Part shown: in pieces, positions 45,659 to 54,847 of the stretch
Layout of the letters: the number at the start of each line of letters is the position of its first letter
Position numbering within the stretch: position 1 is the first letter of the stretch
The notes under the pieces: model-generated
Told to the model about the DNA's origin: nothing
The model's database searches: none
What the model saw: only the letters and a program-made list of their open reading frames with translations
DNA from: Oceanicaulis sp052055585
GTDB lineage: Bacteria > Pseudomonadota > Alphaproteobacteria > Caulobacterales > Maricaulaceae
Reading direction: 5' to 3'
NCBI RefSeq assembly: GCF_052055585.1
Contig: NZ_CP170485.1
Location: 2,046,001-2,110,000, forward strand
Length of the DNA stretch: 64,000 nucleotides
Program-made: the position numbers and the translations under genes

Positions 45659-46261
45659 TCAGGAATTCTGGGTGGCGAAGGCGCGCTGGAAGGCGGGCCG
45701 TTCGGTCATCCGCTGGGCATAGGCGGTCAGCGCCGGGGTTTTGGGGAACATACCGAACTGGATCGCCCAGTTCACCGCCCCGCCCACGATCAGGTCCGCC
45801 GCGGTGAACCAGTCACCGAACAGATACGGGCTCGCCAGAGACAGGCGCTGTTCCAGCACCCGCGCCACCAGCTGGACATTGCCCCAGCCGGCCGAGCGCT
45901 GATTGGTCTCGAACTTCATGCCCGCCTGCAGCATGGCCGGCTCGATGGACGCGGCCTGGAAGACGATCCAGCGCAGATATTCGCCCCGGCGCGGATCATC
46001 GATCTCCGGCGCCAGATTGGCGTTGTCCTTGTACTTGTCGGCGAGATAGAGCGCGATGGCGACGGTCTCGGTCACCACCGTCTCGCCATCCACGATCACC
46101 GGGATCTTGCCCATCGGATTGAGCGCCAGAAAGCTTTCCGACCGCATGGAGCCGTCTTCATAGTCGACGGCCTTGAGGTCATAGGACACGCCCAGCTCTT
46201 CAAGCAGCCACAGCGTCATCACCGCCCGCGATTGCGGGTTGTAGTACAGATGCACGGTCAT
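45659..46261 (-). CDS. Glutathione S-transferase
   Basis: A 200-residue soluble GST. The N-terminal thioredoxin-like domain has MTVHLYYNPQSRAVMTLWLLEELGVSYDL, ALNPMGKIPVIVDGETVVTETVAIALYLADKY with the cis-proline and the Glu-Thr that bind glutathione. The C-terminal helical domain contains GDWFTAADLIVGG, the N-capping box. It is coupled to glyQ by a 4-bp overlap and followed by glyS after 29 bp, so it is transcribed between the two subunits of glycyl-tRNA synthetase. Substrate unknown. Confidence 0.9.
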   Translation of the reverse strand: MTVHLYYNPQSRAVMTLWLLEELGVSYDLKAVDYEDGSMRSESFLALNPMGKIPVIVDGETVVTETVAIALYLADKYKDNANLAPEIDDPRRGEYLRWIVFQAASIEPAMLQAGMKFETNQRSAGWGNVQLVARVLEQRLSLASPYLFGDWFTAADLIVGGAVNWAIQFGMFPKTPALTAYAQRMTERPAFQRAFATQNS

Positions 46262-47148
46262 GCCGCTTGCTCCTCGCGTGATTTTTCAAGCGCAACCCAG
46301 GCGCTGGCGCAGCCCTTGGCGAGCTCCCGCACCCGCGCGATCCAGCTGGCGCGCTCGGCCACCGAAATCGCCCCGCGCGCATCCACCAGATTGAACAGGT
46401 GGGACGCCTTCAGGCACCAGTCATAAGCGGGCAGCGGCAGCGGGGTCTCCAGCGCCAGCAGCGCCTGACACTGTTTCTCTGCGTCCGCGAACCATTTGAT
46501 CAGCATGTCCACATCGGCATGCTCGAAATTGAAGGTCGATTGCTGACGCTCGTTTTCCAGGAACACGTCGCCATAGGTCATCCCGGCGCCGTTGAAATCG
46601 AGGTCGTAGACGTTCTCCACGCCCTGCACATACATGGCGAGGCGCTCAAGACCATAGGTCAGCTCGCCCGAGACCAGCTCCACATCAAGGCCGCCAACCT
46701 GCTGGAAATAGGTGAACTGGCTGACTTCCATGCCGTCGCACCAGACTTCCCAGCCCAGCCCCCAGGCGCCCACGGTGGGGTTCTCCCAGTCGTCTTCCAC
46801 AAAGCGCACATCGTGCAGCTTGCGATCAATGCCGATGGCGTCGAGCGAGCCCAGATACAGCTCTTGCAGATTGGCCGGGCTCGGCTTCAGCAGCACCTGA
46901 AACTGGTAATAGTGCTGCAAGCGGTTGGGGTTCTCGCCATAGCGGCCATCGGCCGGACGACGCGACGGCTGCACATAGGCCGCCCGCCAGGGCTTGGAGC
47001 CCAGCGACCGCAGCGTGGTGGCCGGGTGCAGCGTGCCTGCGCCCACTTCAGTGTCATAGGGCTGCAGAATGGCGCAGCCCTGATCAGCCCAATAGCGCTG
47101 AAGGATGAGGATCAGATCCTGAAAGCTCGGGGCTTTTGAAGCGGTCAT
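46258..47148 (-). CDS. glyQ: Glycyl-tRNA synthetase alpha subunit
   Basis: The 296-residue catalytic alpha subunit of glycyl-tRNA synthetase (class II). Key segments are SFQDLILILQRYWADQGCAILQPYDTEVGAGTLHPAT, WRAAYVQPSRRPADGRYGENPNRLQHYYQFQVLLKPSP, and DWENPTVGAWGLGWEVWCDGMEVSQFTYFQQVGG, which bind ATP and glycine. It heads a minus-strand unit glyQ-GST-glyS-ppdK; the GST start overlaps its stop. Confidence 0.97.
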   Translation of the reverse strand: MTASKAPSFQDLILILQRYWADQGCAILQPYDTEVGAGTLHPATTLRSLGSKPWRAAYVQPSRRPADGRYGENPNRLQHYYQFQVLLKPSPANLQELYLGSLDAIGIDRKLHDVRFVEDDWENPTVGAWGLGWEVWCDGMEVSQFTYFQQVGGLDVELVSGELTYGLERLAMYVQGVENVYDLDFNGAGMTYGDVFLENERQQSTFNFEHADVDMLIKWFADAEKQCQALLALETPLPLPAYDWCLKASHLFNLVDARGAISVAERASWIARVRELAKGCASAWVALEKSREEQAA

Positions 47149-47315
47149 CTGCGGGCGTCCGGTCGACAGTTTTCAAGGAAAGCGTCCGGCATGTGTTCGC
47201 GGACGCAAAAGTGCGCGCGACACTAGGCCCGCCAGCGCCCCCGATCAAGCAAGAGGGGCGGTGGATGCGGTGATTTGGGGTCTTCAGACCATCAGCCCGT
47301 ACGTCACGGCCTGAA

Positions 47316-47342
47316 CCGTCCCCCGGAACAGCCGGGGGACGG
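47316..47342 (-). terminator. Hairpin after the first propeller gene
   Basis: CCGTCCCCCGG (47316-47326) pairs perfectly with 47332-47342 around AACAG. It lies 11 bp beyond the stop on the minus strand. Only TT follows, so termination is likely but not strong. The same hairpin is repeated at 50985-51011 behind the second gene; it is part of the duplicated unit. Confidence 0.65.
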
Positions 47343-47352
47343 AGACACAGCG

Positions 47353-50013
47353 TCAGTTGTTATCGTCGCCCATATCGGTCAGGGCGCCATCCGCGCTGAT
47401 CAGGAACCGGCGGATGCGAACACCGCTCGCTTCCACGGAAAACTGTGCATCGGCCCGTCCGAACGAGCCGCCCACGGCGTCCTCGAGATCGGCCTGGGTG
47501 ACAATCAGTTCGCCATTGCGAAGCTCGCCAGCGGGCGAAAGCGCATAGGTGCCGTTCTCGCCTTCAGAAGAATGCGTCAGCGTCACCCACATCGCCGGCA
47601 GGGCATCGCCCAGCCCGGTCAGACGGAAGACATTGCGTACGCCGGCGTCGCCGCTCCCCACCCATTCAAAGGTCGAGGAGACAAGCCCTTCCCGTCCGAT
47701 CGCATTGGCGCCGCCAGACAGCGTCTCATCGGTCAGCGCCAGCGTCCCGAAATCAAGCGACGTCGTTGTGGAGACCGTGCCGACGGTGATCTGCGTGTCG
47801 GCATCCGCATCCGGAACCGCCAGAATATCCACTGCGCCGCCTGCAATATGGGTCAGCGTCACATCACTCGCGCCCGTCACGACAAAGCGCGCGACATTGT
47901 CCACAAGGGGAGCGCGCAGGCTGGCGCCGCCGCTCGACAGCTCCAGCGCTTCAAGGCCGGTGGCGTCCGACAGGGTCACCACGAGCTCCAGCTCATCGGT
48001 GTGTGCGGCCAGGCTGGCGTTGACCGCGGCCCCGCCCACAAAGACCTGCCCCTGAACCACTGCTTCCAGCGTCCCCAGACGGCGGGCATCGAGATCGTTG
48101 TAGTCAGACGCCAAAGTCGCGTTCACAACCGTCTCGCCCAGCGGGTTCTCGGCGGTTCGGGCCGCCGTGCCAAAGGTGCGCACGACAAAGCCGTCCACAG
48201 CTTGCGCAACGGGGTCAGCGGTGGTGTTGGCGTCGTTATTGTCCTGCACGTCTGAGGCCAGAACCAAGCCCGTCGCGACGAGCCGGATCTCCACCGAGGC
48301 GTTCACCTCGCCGCCCGTCAGGCGAATCGGAAGGGTGAAGACCATGTCGTCATCATCCACACCCGCCGTATAGGTCCGGTCCGTCATCTGGTCATCACAC
48401 TGGCTCAATGCGCTGGTGCGGAAGGTGACGACATTCCCGTCCGAACGGCCATCGCGGTACAAAGAGAAGGCGCACGGCCCGCCCGAACTGAAGGCGCTTT
48501 GCTGGACATGGCCGTCAAACACGGCGCCCTCCAGAGTGATCTCGAGATCCGCCGGGCTGGGATAGGCTGCGAACTGGTCATCATTCTGCACGACGATCGC
48601 CAGCTGAAGGTCGCCGGTGATGGATGCGGCATCGTAATCGACTTCACTGGCCAGCACTTGCGTGCCCGTAGCGCCGAAATCGGAGGCCGCCGTGACAAAG
48701 GCGTCTATCACACGGTCATTGTCACGCACGGTCACATAGCGCTGGCTACGAACAGCTACCGGGACCGCGTCACCGCCCAGTCCGCTGCCATCGGTCCAGC
48801 TGATGATAAAGCCTTCCTGATCATCAGCATCGATCGTCACCCGGTTCTGCGAATTTGCCGTGATCGTATTGACCAGAAACTCGGAACCGATTTTGTCCCC
48901 GTCCTCATCAATCACCTGCGCACGGACGGCATGCAGAGAGGTGTCATCGGCGGACAGGCTCAGATCCTCCCAGGTCACGACAGGATTGCCATTCGACATC
49001 ACAGCGACCCTGGGAGCTTGCTGATCCGACGTCGTGGTGGTGTTGATCAGGCGATCCCCCCACAGACGATTACCAGAGACATCAAACGCGCCCGCCGCAA
49101 TCGCCGAGCCGGAGTTATCTCCCAGAAGCAGGCTTCTATCCTGCCAGACCACGATGAAGCCGTCCCCCAAAGCCGCGACATCGGGTATGGCCTGATCGTT
49201 CACTGTTACCAGGTTGATCAGAAACTCGCCGCCCGACCGGACGGCAGAGGACGTATAGATTTGCCCGCGCACAGCATCATCGGAGGTATCACCGCCGGAT
49301 GAGCTGTCGTCGCCCCAGACCACAACAAAGCCGCCATTGGACAGGCCTGCAACGCGCCCATTGTTCTGAAACTCACTCGTGGTGGTATTGACGAGGAACT
49401 CCGCGCTGAGTGGAGAACCGCTCGCATTATACCGTCGCCCCCGGATGGCGGTCTGGCTGATGTCCGCCCCCGTCCTGCTAAGGTCCTCAAAGACAACGAC
49501 AAAGCCACCATCGGCCAGCGCCGCCACATCTGACGCATCCTGATTGGAAATCGTGCTCGAGTTGACCTGAAGCTCGCCACCCACACGCGCACCGTCGGCA
49601 TCGAACACCTGCGCCCGCACGGCATTGCCATTCGTATCTCCGCCGGTCTGGGATTCATCCGTCCAGGTCACCACAAAGCCGCCCCCTGTCAGAGCCGCAA
49701 TGCTGGGAAATCTCTGTCGATCAGCTGTGGTGGTGTTGACCAGGAACTCGCCGCCCTGAGCGATCCCGTTTGCATCATAGCGTTGCCCCAGCACGGCGGA
49801 ACCGTCGGTGTCGCCGCCTGTCAGGCTGTCATCGCTCCAGACAATGACATAGCCGCCACCGGCCAGATATGCAGCCGCGGACGAATACTGGTTATTCGCC
49901 GTCGTGGTATTGACCAGCACTTCCGGGCCCGCCGGAACCACGGTCTGCGCATGGGCGCCGCATGAAACCATGGAGGCGAACGCCAACGCGCTCGCCAGCT
50001 TGAAACCGGACAT
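47353..50013 (-). CDS. Secreted seven-repeat (predicted propeller) protein, copy 1
   Basis: An 886-residue protein with signal peptide MSGFKLASALAFASMVSCGAHA (cleavage before Q23). From residue 31 to about 434 are seven consecutive repeats of about 58 residues, with consensus EFLVNTTTAD, AALxDGGFVVVWxD, S.TGGDT and AVRGQRYDA. Seven such blades suggest a beta-propeller. The remaining 450 residues have no recognised domain; they are beta-rich with Thr/Ser/Asp and few cysteines. No RTX or cell-anchoring motif is evident. The upstream 130 bp contain conserved motifs shared with copy 2. Function unknown; an extracellular or surface role is inferred. Confidence 0.8.
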   Translation of the reverse strand: MSGFKLASALAFASMVSCGAHAQTVVPAGPEVLVNTTTANNQYSSAAAYLAGGGYVIVWSDDSLTGGDTDGSAVLGQRYDANGIAQGGEFLVNTTTADRQRFPSIAALTGGGFVVTWTDESQTGGDTNGNAVRAQVFDADGARVGGELQVNSSTISNQDASDVAALADGGFVVVFEDLSRTGADISQTAIRGRRYNASGSPLSAEFLVNTTTSEFQNNGRVAGLSNGGFVVVWGDDSSSGGDTSDDAVRGQIYTSSAVRSGGEFLINLVTVNDQAIPDVAALGDGFIVVWQDRSLLLGDNSGSAIAAGAFDVSGNRLWGDRLINTTTTSDQQAPRVAVMSNGNPVVTWEDLSLSADDTSLHAVRAQVIDEDGDKIGSEFLVNTITANSQNRVTIDADDQEGFIISWTDGSGLGGDAVPVAVRSQRYVTVRDNDRVIDAFVTAASDFGATGTQVLASEVDYDAASITGDLQLAIVVQNDDQFAAYPSPADLEITLEGAVFDGHVQQSAFSSGGPCAFSLYRDGRSDGNVVTFRTSALSQCDDQMTDRTYTAGVDDDDMVFTLPIRLTGGEVNASVEIRLVATGLVLASDVQDNNDANTTADPVAQAVDGFVVRTFGTAARTAENPLGETVVNATLASDYNDLDARRLGTLEAVVQGQVFVGGAAVNASLAAHTDELELVVTLSDATGLEALELSSGGASLRAPLVDNVARFVVTGASDVTLTHIAGGAVDILAVPDADADTQITVGTVSTTTSLDFGTLALTDETLSGGANAIGREGLVSSTFEWVGSGDAGVRNVFRLTGLGDALPAMWVTLTHSSEGENGTYALSPAGELRNGELIVTQADLEDAVGGSFGRADAQFSVEASGVRIRRFLISADGALTDMGDDNN

Positions 50014-50142
50014 GCGGCTCTCCGTTAAAATTGATTTGGCAAGGCTCGTTTAGACGTAAGTCTTAATAGGACTGCACCCGGAGGTGCAAAAATGCTCGTG
50101 CATTAAAAAATAACCATTCCCCTGAAATCCCGGGTTCACGCC

Positions 50143-50908
50143 CTAGGTTCTGGACTCATAAGTCCTGAGCCAGATTCGGGCTGACGCCAGTGCGACGGCG
50201 GCGAGGAAGTTTCTTGCGAGCTTTTCAAAGCGAGTGGCGCATCTTCGGAAGTGCTTGAGTTTACAGAAGTAGCGCTCGACGAGATTGCGTTGCCGGTAGA
50301 TGTGGTCGGGGACGGATCGCTGAACCTTTCGATCTTTCTGGGTCGGGATATGGGCGGTGGCGCCGATGGCCTCGATCTGTTCGACCAGGGCGCGGGCGTC
50401 ATAGCCGCGATCCGCGACCACATGGCGGGTTCGTGTCAGGCTGGCGATCAGCTCGGCACCGCCCCCTTGTCGGACGCCTGCCCCTGGGACAGGCCCAGGC
50501 GGATGGGCCGTCCGCACTCGTCGACAATGGCATGGATTTTGGTGCTCAATCCCCCACGAGAGAGGCCGATGGCGTGATCCGGGCCCCCTTTTTTCCACCG
50601 GCGGCGTGCTGGTGGGCGCGGATGATCGAGCTGTCGATGAAGGCCATGGATTCAGGCGAGTGTTCGGACAGGGCCTTGAACACGCAGACCCAGACCCCCG
50701 CCTTGGCCCAGCGGTTGAACCGGTTGCAGACCGTCGTGTACGGCCCGTATCGACCCGGCAGGTCGCGCCAGGGAGACCCCGTGCGCAGGATGTAGAAAAT
50801 CCCGTTCAGGACCCGACGGTCATCCGTGCGCGCCACGCCGCGCGGCTTGTTGGGCAAAAGCGGCGCGATGACCGCCCATTCCGCATCACTCAAATCAAAA
50901 CGGGCCAT
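50143..50908 (-). pseudogene. IS5-family (IS427-type) transposase, frameshifted
   Basis: ORFA (50546-50908) reads ARFDLSDAEWAVIAPLLPNKPRG and ends IDSSIIRAHQHAAGGKKG, with the first DDE aspartate. Its end lies after the A6G slippery site (50588-50594), where a -1 shift is programmed in this group and yields GGPDHAIGLSRGGLSTKIHAIVDE. That frame stops at 50448-50450; a further single-base loss between about 50451 and 50468 breaks the rest, which continues as ELIASLTRTRHVVADRGYDARALVEQIEA and IYRQRNLVERYFCKLKHFRR. Other catalytic residues (Asp in VADRGYDA, Glu in LVERYF) survive, but the protein cannot be made whole. The stop codon TAG includes the TA target base pair. Confidence 0.85.
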
Positions 50909-50979
50909 GATCCTTCTCCTTCAAGAAGTTTGAATCATGACCCGAAGTGTTTGGGAATCCCGTTTATGGGTACAGAGCC
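50146..50979. mobile_element. Insertion sequence, IS5 family (IS427 group)
   Basis: An 834-bp element. Its ends are inverted repeats: left GGTTCTGGACTCATAA and the complement of the right end GGCTCTGTACCCATAA (13 of 16 identical). TA is duplicated at 50144-50145 and 50980-50981, the target duplication expected for this group. It lies exactly between the two copies of the propeller gene, in the gap after copy 2's terminator. The single transposase gene is frameshifted, so it probably no longer moves by itself. Confidence 0.88.
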
Positions 50980-50984
50980 TAACC

Positions 50985-51011
50985 CCGTCCCCCGGAACAG
51001 CCGGGGGACGG
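50985..51011 (-). terminator. Hairpin after the second propeller gene
   Basis: A copy of the hairpin at 47316-47342, with the same 11-bp stem and AACAG loop, directly next to the IS right end (50979 plus TA). It lies 11 bp beyond the copy 2 stop on the minus strand. No T-run follows. Confidence 0.6.
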
Positions 51012-51021
51012 AGACACAGCG

Positions 51022-53682
51022 TCAGTTGTTATCGTCGCCCATATCGGTCAGGGCGCCATCCGCGCTGATCAGGAACCGGCGGATGCGAACACCGCTCGCT
51101 TCCACGGAAAACTGTGCGTCGGCCCGTCCGAACGAGCCGCCCACGGCGTCCTCGAGATCGGCCTGGGTGACAATCAGTTCGCCATTGCGAAGCTCGCCAG
51201 CGGGCGAAAGCGCATAGGTGCCGTTCTCGCCTTCAGAAGAATGCGTCAGCGTCACCCACATCGCCGGCAGGGCATCGCCCAGCCCGGTCAGACGGAAGAC
51301 ATTGCGTACGCCGGCGTCGCCGCTCCCCACCCATTCAAAGGTCGAGGAGACAAGCCCTTCCCGTCCGATCGCATTGGCGCCGCCAGACAGCGTCTCATCG
51401 GTCAGCGCCAGCGTCCCGAAATCAAGCGACGTCGTTGTGGAGACCGTGCCGACGGTGATCTGCGTGTCGGCATCCGCATCCGGAACCGCCAGAATATCCA
51501 CTGCGCCGCCTGCAATATGGGTCAGCGTCACATCACTCGCGCCCGTCACGACAAAGCGCGCGACATTGTCCACAAGGGGAGCGCGCAGGCTGGCGCCGCC
51601 GCTCGACAGCTCCAGCGCTTCAAGGCCGGTGGCGTCCGACAGGGTCACCACGAGCTCCAGCTCATCGGTGTGTGCGGCCAGGCTGGCGTTGACCGCGGCC
51701 CCGCCCACAAAGACCTGCCCCTGAACCACTGCTTCCAGCGTCCCCAGACGGCGGGCATCGAGATCGTTGTAGTCAGACGCCAAAGTCGCGTTCACAACCG
51801 TCTCGCCCAGCGGGTTCTCGGCGGTTCGGGCCGCCGTGCCAAAGGTGCGCACGACAAAGCCGTCCACAGCTTGCGCAACGGGGTCAGCGGTGGTGTTGGC
51901 GTCGTTATTGTCCTGCACGTCTGAGGCCAGAACCAAGCCCGTCGCGACGAGCCGGATCTCCACCGAGGCGTTCACCTCGCCGCCCGTCAGGCGGATCGGA
52001 AGGGTGAAGACCATATCGTCATCATCAAAACCCGCCGAATAGGTCCGGTCCGTCATCCGGTCATCACACTGGCTCAATGCGCTGGTGCGGAAGGTGACGA
52101 CATTCCCGCCCGAACGACCATCAGCGTAAAGGCCAAAGGCGCACGCCCCGCCCGAACTGAAGGCGCTCTGCTGGACATGGCCGTCAAACACGGCGCCCTC
52201 CAGCGTGATCTCGAGATCCGCCGGGCTGGGGAAGGCTGCGAACTGGTCATCATTCTGCACGACGATCGCAAGCTGAAGGTCGCCGGTCATGGACGCTGCT
52301 TCGTAATCGACTTCACTGGCCAGAAATTGCGTGCCTGTGGCGCCGAAATCGGAGGCCGCCGTGACAAAGGCGTCTATCACGCGGTCATTGTCCCGCACGG
52401 TCACATAGCGCTGGCTGCGAATGGCTAACGGGTCCGGATCACCGCCCAGTCCGCTGCCATCTGTCCAGCTGATGATAAAGCCTTCCCGGTCGTCGGCATC
52501 GATCGTCACCCGGCTCTGTGACCCCGCGGTGATCGTGTTGACCAGGAATTCGGAACCGATCTTGTCGCCGTCCTCATCAATCACCTGCGCACGAATTGCG
52601 CTCAGATTGGTGTCGGCGCCCGTCAGGCTGAGATCCCCCCAGGTCACGACAGGATTGCCATTCGACATCACTGCGACCCTGGGCTCTTGCTGATACGACG
52701 CCGTGGTGGTGCTGATCCGGCGATCCCCCCACAGACGGTTGCCAGAGGCATCAAACGCGCCTGCCACAACTGCGGTGTTCGAGGCATCACCGAGGAGCAG
52801 ACTGCTATCCTGCCAGACCACAATGAAGCCGTCTCCCAGAGCCGCGACATCAGGTCTGTTCTGAGAGTTCAATGTCGTCGCGTTGATCAGAAACTCGCCG
52901 CCCGACGGGGTGCCGGAGGCCGAATAGATTTGCCCGCGCACAGCATCAGACGAGGTGTCGCCGCCGGATGCGCTGCTGTCGGTCCAGACCACAACGAAGC
53001 CGCCATTGGACAGGCCTGCAACGCGTCCATAATTCTGAAAGTCATCCGTGGTGGTATTGACGAGAAACTCCGCGCCTTGCGGAGCGCCGCTCGCATTATA
53101 TCGTTGCCCCCGGATGGCGGTCTGGCTGATGTCCGCCCCCGTCCTGCTAAGGTCTTCAAAGACAACGACAAAGCCGCCATCCCTCAGCGCCGCCACCTCA
53201 GACCTGTCCTGATTGGAAACCGTGCTGGTGTTGACCAGAAACTCGCCACCCACGCGCGTACCGTCCGCATCGTACATCTGCGCCCGCACGGCATTGCCAT
53301 TCGTATCTGCGCCGGTTTGGGATTCATCCGTCCAGGTGACCACAAAGCCGCCGCCTGTCAGGCCGGCAATGCTGGGAAATCTCTGGAAATCGGCTGTGGT
53401 GGTGTTGACCAGGAATTCACCGCCCCGAGCAATCCCGTTTGCATCATAGCGCTGCCCCCGCACGGCGGTAAGGTCCGTGTCTCCGCCTGTTCTGCTGTTG
53501 TCACTCCAGACAATCACATAGCCGCCATCGGTCAGATATGCAGCGGCGGACGAGAACTGGGTATCAGCCGTGGCCGTATTGACCAGCACTTCCGGGCCTG
53601 CCGGAACCAGGGTCTGCGCATGGGCGCCGCATGTGACAATAGAGGCGAACGCCAACGCGCTCGCCAGCTTGAAACCGGACAT
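51022..53682 (-). CDS. Secreted seven-repeat (predicted propeller) protein, copy 2
   Basis: An 886-residue paralogue of copy 1 in the same order of domains: signal peptide with AHA cleavage, seven repeats of about 58 residues and a long C-terminal part. The C-terminal 323 residues are identical to copy 1, while the repeats show scattered substitutions (for example LTAVRGQRYDANGIARGG in the first). The ATG at 53682 follows GGAGAG; a further ATG four codons upstream is not shared by copy 1 and is rejected. It lies upstream of copy 1 on the same strand with the IS between. Function unknown. Confidence 0.8.
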   Translation of the reverse strand: MSGFKLASALAFASIVTCGAHAQTLVPAGPEVLVNTATADTQFSSAAAYLTDGGYVIVWSDNSRTGGDTDLTAVRGQRYDANGIARGGEFLVNTTTADFQRFPSIAGLTGGGFVVTWTDESQTGADTNGNAVRAQMYDADGTRVGGEFLVNTSTVSNQDRSEVAALRDGGFVVVFEDLSRTGADISQTAIRGQRYNASGAPQGAEFLVNTTTDDFQNYGRVAGLSNGGFVVVWTDSSASGGDTSSDAVRGQIYSASGTPSGGEFLINATTLNSQNRPDVAALGDGFIVVWQDSSLLLGDASNTAVVAGAFDASGNRLWGDRRISTTTASYQQEPRVAVMSNGNPVVTWGDLSLTGADTNLSAIRAQVIDEDGDKIGSEFLVNTITAGSQSRVTIDADDREGFIISWTDGSGLGGDPDPLAIRSQRYVTVRDNDRVIDAFVTAASDFGATGTQFLASEVDYEAASMTGDLQLAIVVQNDDQFAAFPSPADLEITLEGAVFDGHVQQSAFSSGGACAFGLYADGRSGGNVVTFRTSALSQCDDRMTDRTYSAGFDDDDMVFTLPIRLTGGEVNASVEIRLVATGLVLASDVQDNNDANTTADPVAQAVDGFVVRTFGTAARTAENPLGETVVNATLASDYNDLDARRLGTLEAVVQGQVFVGGAAVNASLAAHTDELELVVTLSDATGLEALELSSGGASLRAPLVDNVARFVVTGASDVTLTHIAGGAVDILAVPDADADTQITVGTVSTTTSLDFGTLALTDETLSGGANAIGREGLVSSTFEWVGSGDAGVRNVFRLTGLGDALPAMWVTLTHSSEGENGTYALSPAGELRNGELIVTQADLEDAVGGSFGRADAQFSVEASGVRIRRFLISADGALTDMGDDNN

Positions 53683-53813
53683 GCGGCTCTCCATAAAAAT
53701 TTTGTGACAGGTTTTGTCTAGACGTAGGGGTTATATGGCCTGCGCGTGGAAGCGCGACCCAAGAATGCGAATTAAATAATAACCTATGCCCAAGTATTTG
53801 TGAGGGTTTTGCC

Positions 53814-53960
53814 CTAGTCCCGGCCCTCGCGCTCGAGCTTGCGCCGCACCGCTTCGGCGGCGGCGTCCGCCGTCCTGTCGCGGCGGGCTTTGGCGGGGCG
53901 GGTGAAGATCACGAAGGCGATCACCGCGCCCGCCGCCAGCAAAAGCGTCAGTTCGAGCAT
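53814..53960 (-). CDS. Small membrane protein of 48 residues
   Basis: The gene starts at ATG 53960, one base after the sppA stop, and encodes MLELTLLLAAGAVIAFVIF followed by a charged tail TRPAKARRDRTADAAAEAVRRKLEREGRD. One transmembrane helix and a positively charged cytoplasmic end are predicted. Small proteins of this type next to sppA-like peptidases are seen in alphaproteobacteria; no function known. Translational coupling with sppA is likely. Confidence 0.7.
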   Translation of the reverse strand: MLELTLLLAAGAVIAFVIFTRPAKARRDRTADAAAEAVRRKLEREGRD

Positions 53961-53961
53961 T

Positions 53962-54807
53962 CTAGAGCCCGAAGCGCGCCCAGACCGCGCGCAGCTCAAC
54001 GCCATCCAGCGCCGCGCCGAACAGGCGAGAGAGCGGGCCTTGCTTGGCGGGGCTGAAGACTTTCACGCGCACATCCTCGCCAAAGCGGGCGCGGACCACG
54101 CTTCGCAGATCACCAATTTCGTCCGCAATGCCATTTTCGATGGCTTCAGAGCCAGTGAAGACCGAGCCGTCAAACAGCTCTTCGCCCTCTTGCGGATTGA
54201 GCTTCTCGCCCCGGCGCGATTTGACCAGCTCGATGAACTGGCCGTGCACGGTGTTCAGCAAACGCTCCATGCGTTCTTTCTGCTGGTCGGTTTCGGGCGA
54301 GAACGGATCGGCGATCAGCTTGCTCTTGCCTGCGGTCTTCACCCGGCGCTCGACGCCCAGCTTGTCCATCGCCTCGGTAAAACCAAAGCCCGCATTGATG
54401 ACGCCGATGGAGCCGATAATCGTCGCGGGATCGACAAAGATCTCATCCGCCGACACCGCCAGGAAATATCCGCCGGACGCGGCCACATCCTCGCAGAACG
54501 CCAGCACGGTCTTGTCTTTCTCGACCGCCAGCGCACGGATGCGCTCATGGATCAGGCGCGACTGCACCGGGCTGCCGCCGGGCGAATTGATCAGGAGCGC
54601 CACCGCAGACGTGTCAGGCATCGAGAAGGCTTTCTCGATCTGTTTCTCGACCCGCTGCAGGTTCAAGGCGTTGGCGTTACGCCCGCCGGACATGATCACG
54701 CCCTCAAGCCGGATCACCGGCACGACGGGCTTGTCGTCTCCCAGCAGCTTGCGAACCGATTGACGGACCTGCTCGACAGCAGACAGAAGCGAGTCTTTCA
54801 GTGACAT
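53962..54807 (-). CDS. sppA: S49-family signal peptide peptidase (SppA/SohB-like)
   Basis: A 281-residue serine protease of family S49, shorter than the tandem SppA of E. coli. The catalytic serine is in CEDVAASGGYFLAVSADEIFVDPATIIGSIGV near 110 and the lysine is expected in VKTAGKSKLIADPFSP near 160. The N-terminal segment VIRLEGVIMSGGR is a typical start of the protease domain. No transmembrane helix is visible, so it may be cytosolic or peripheral. A 48-residue membrane protein gene follows directly and could anchor it; this is inference. Confidence 0.85.
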   Translation of the reverse strand: MSLKDSLLSAVEQVRQSVRKLLGDDKPVVPVIRLEGVIMSGGRNANALNLQRVEKQIEKAFSMPDTSAVALLINSPGGSPVQSRLIHERIRALAVEKDKTVLAFCEDVAASGGYFLAVSADEIFVDPATIIGSIGVINAGFGFTEAMDKLGVERRVKTAGKSKLIADPFSPETDQQKERMERLLNTVHGQFIELVKSRRGEKLNPQEGEELFDGSVFTGSEAIENGIADEIGDLRSVVRARFGEDVRVKVFSPAKQGPLSRLFGAALDGVELRAVWARFGL

Positions 54808-54847
54808 TGTTTTGCGTCTCCAACCAGATAGAGATCAGTTGGGGGCT

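Noticed and set aside
47353..53682. The regular 58-residue repeats as an RTX calcium-binding toxin.
   Set aside because: They lack the GGxGxDxxx nonapeptide of RTX repeats, and there is an ordinary N-terminal signal peptide rather than a C-terminal type I secretion signal.
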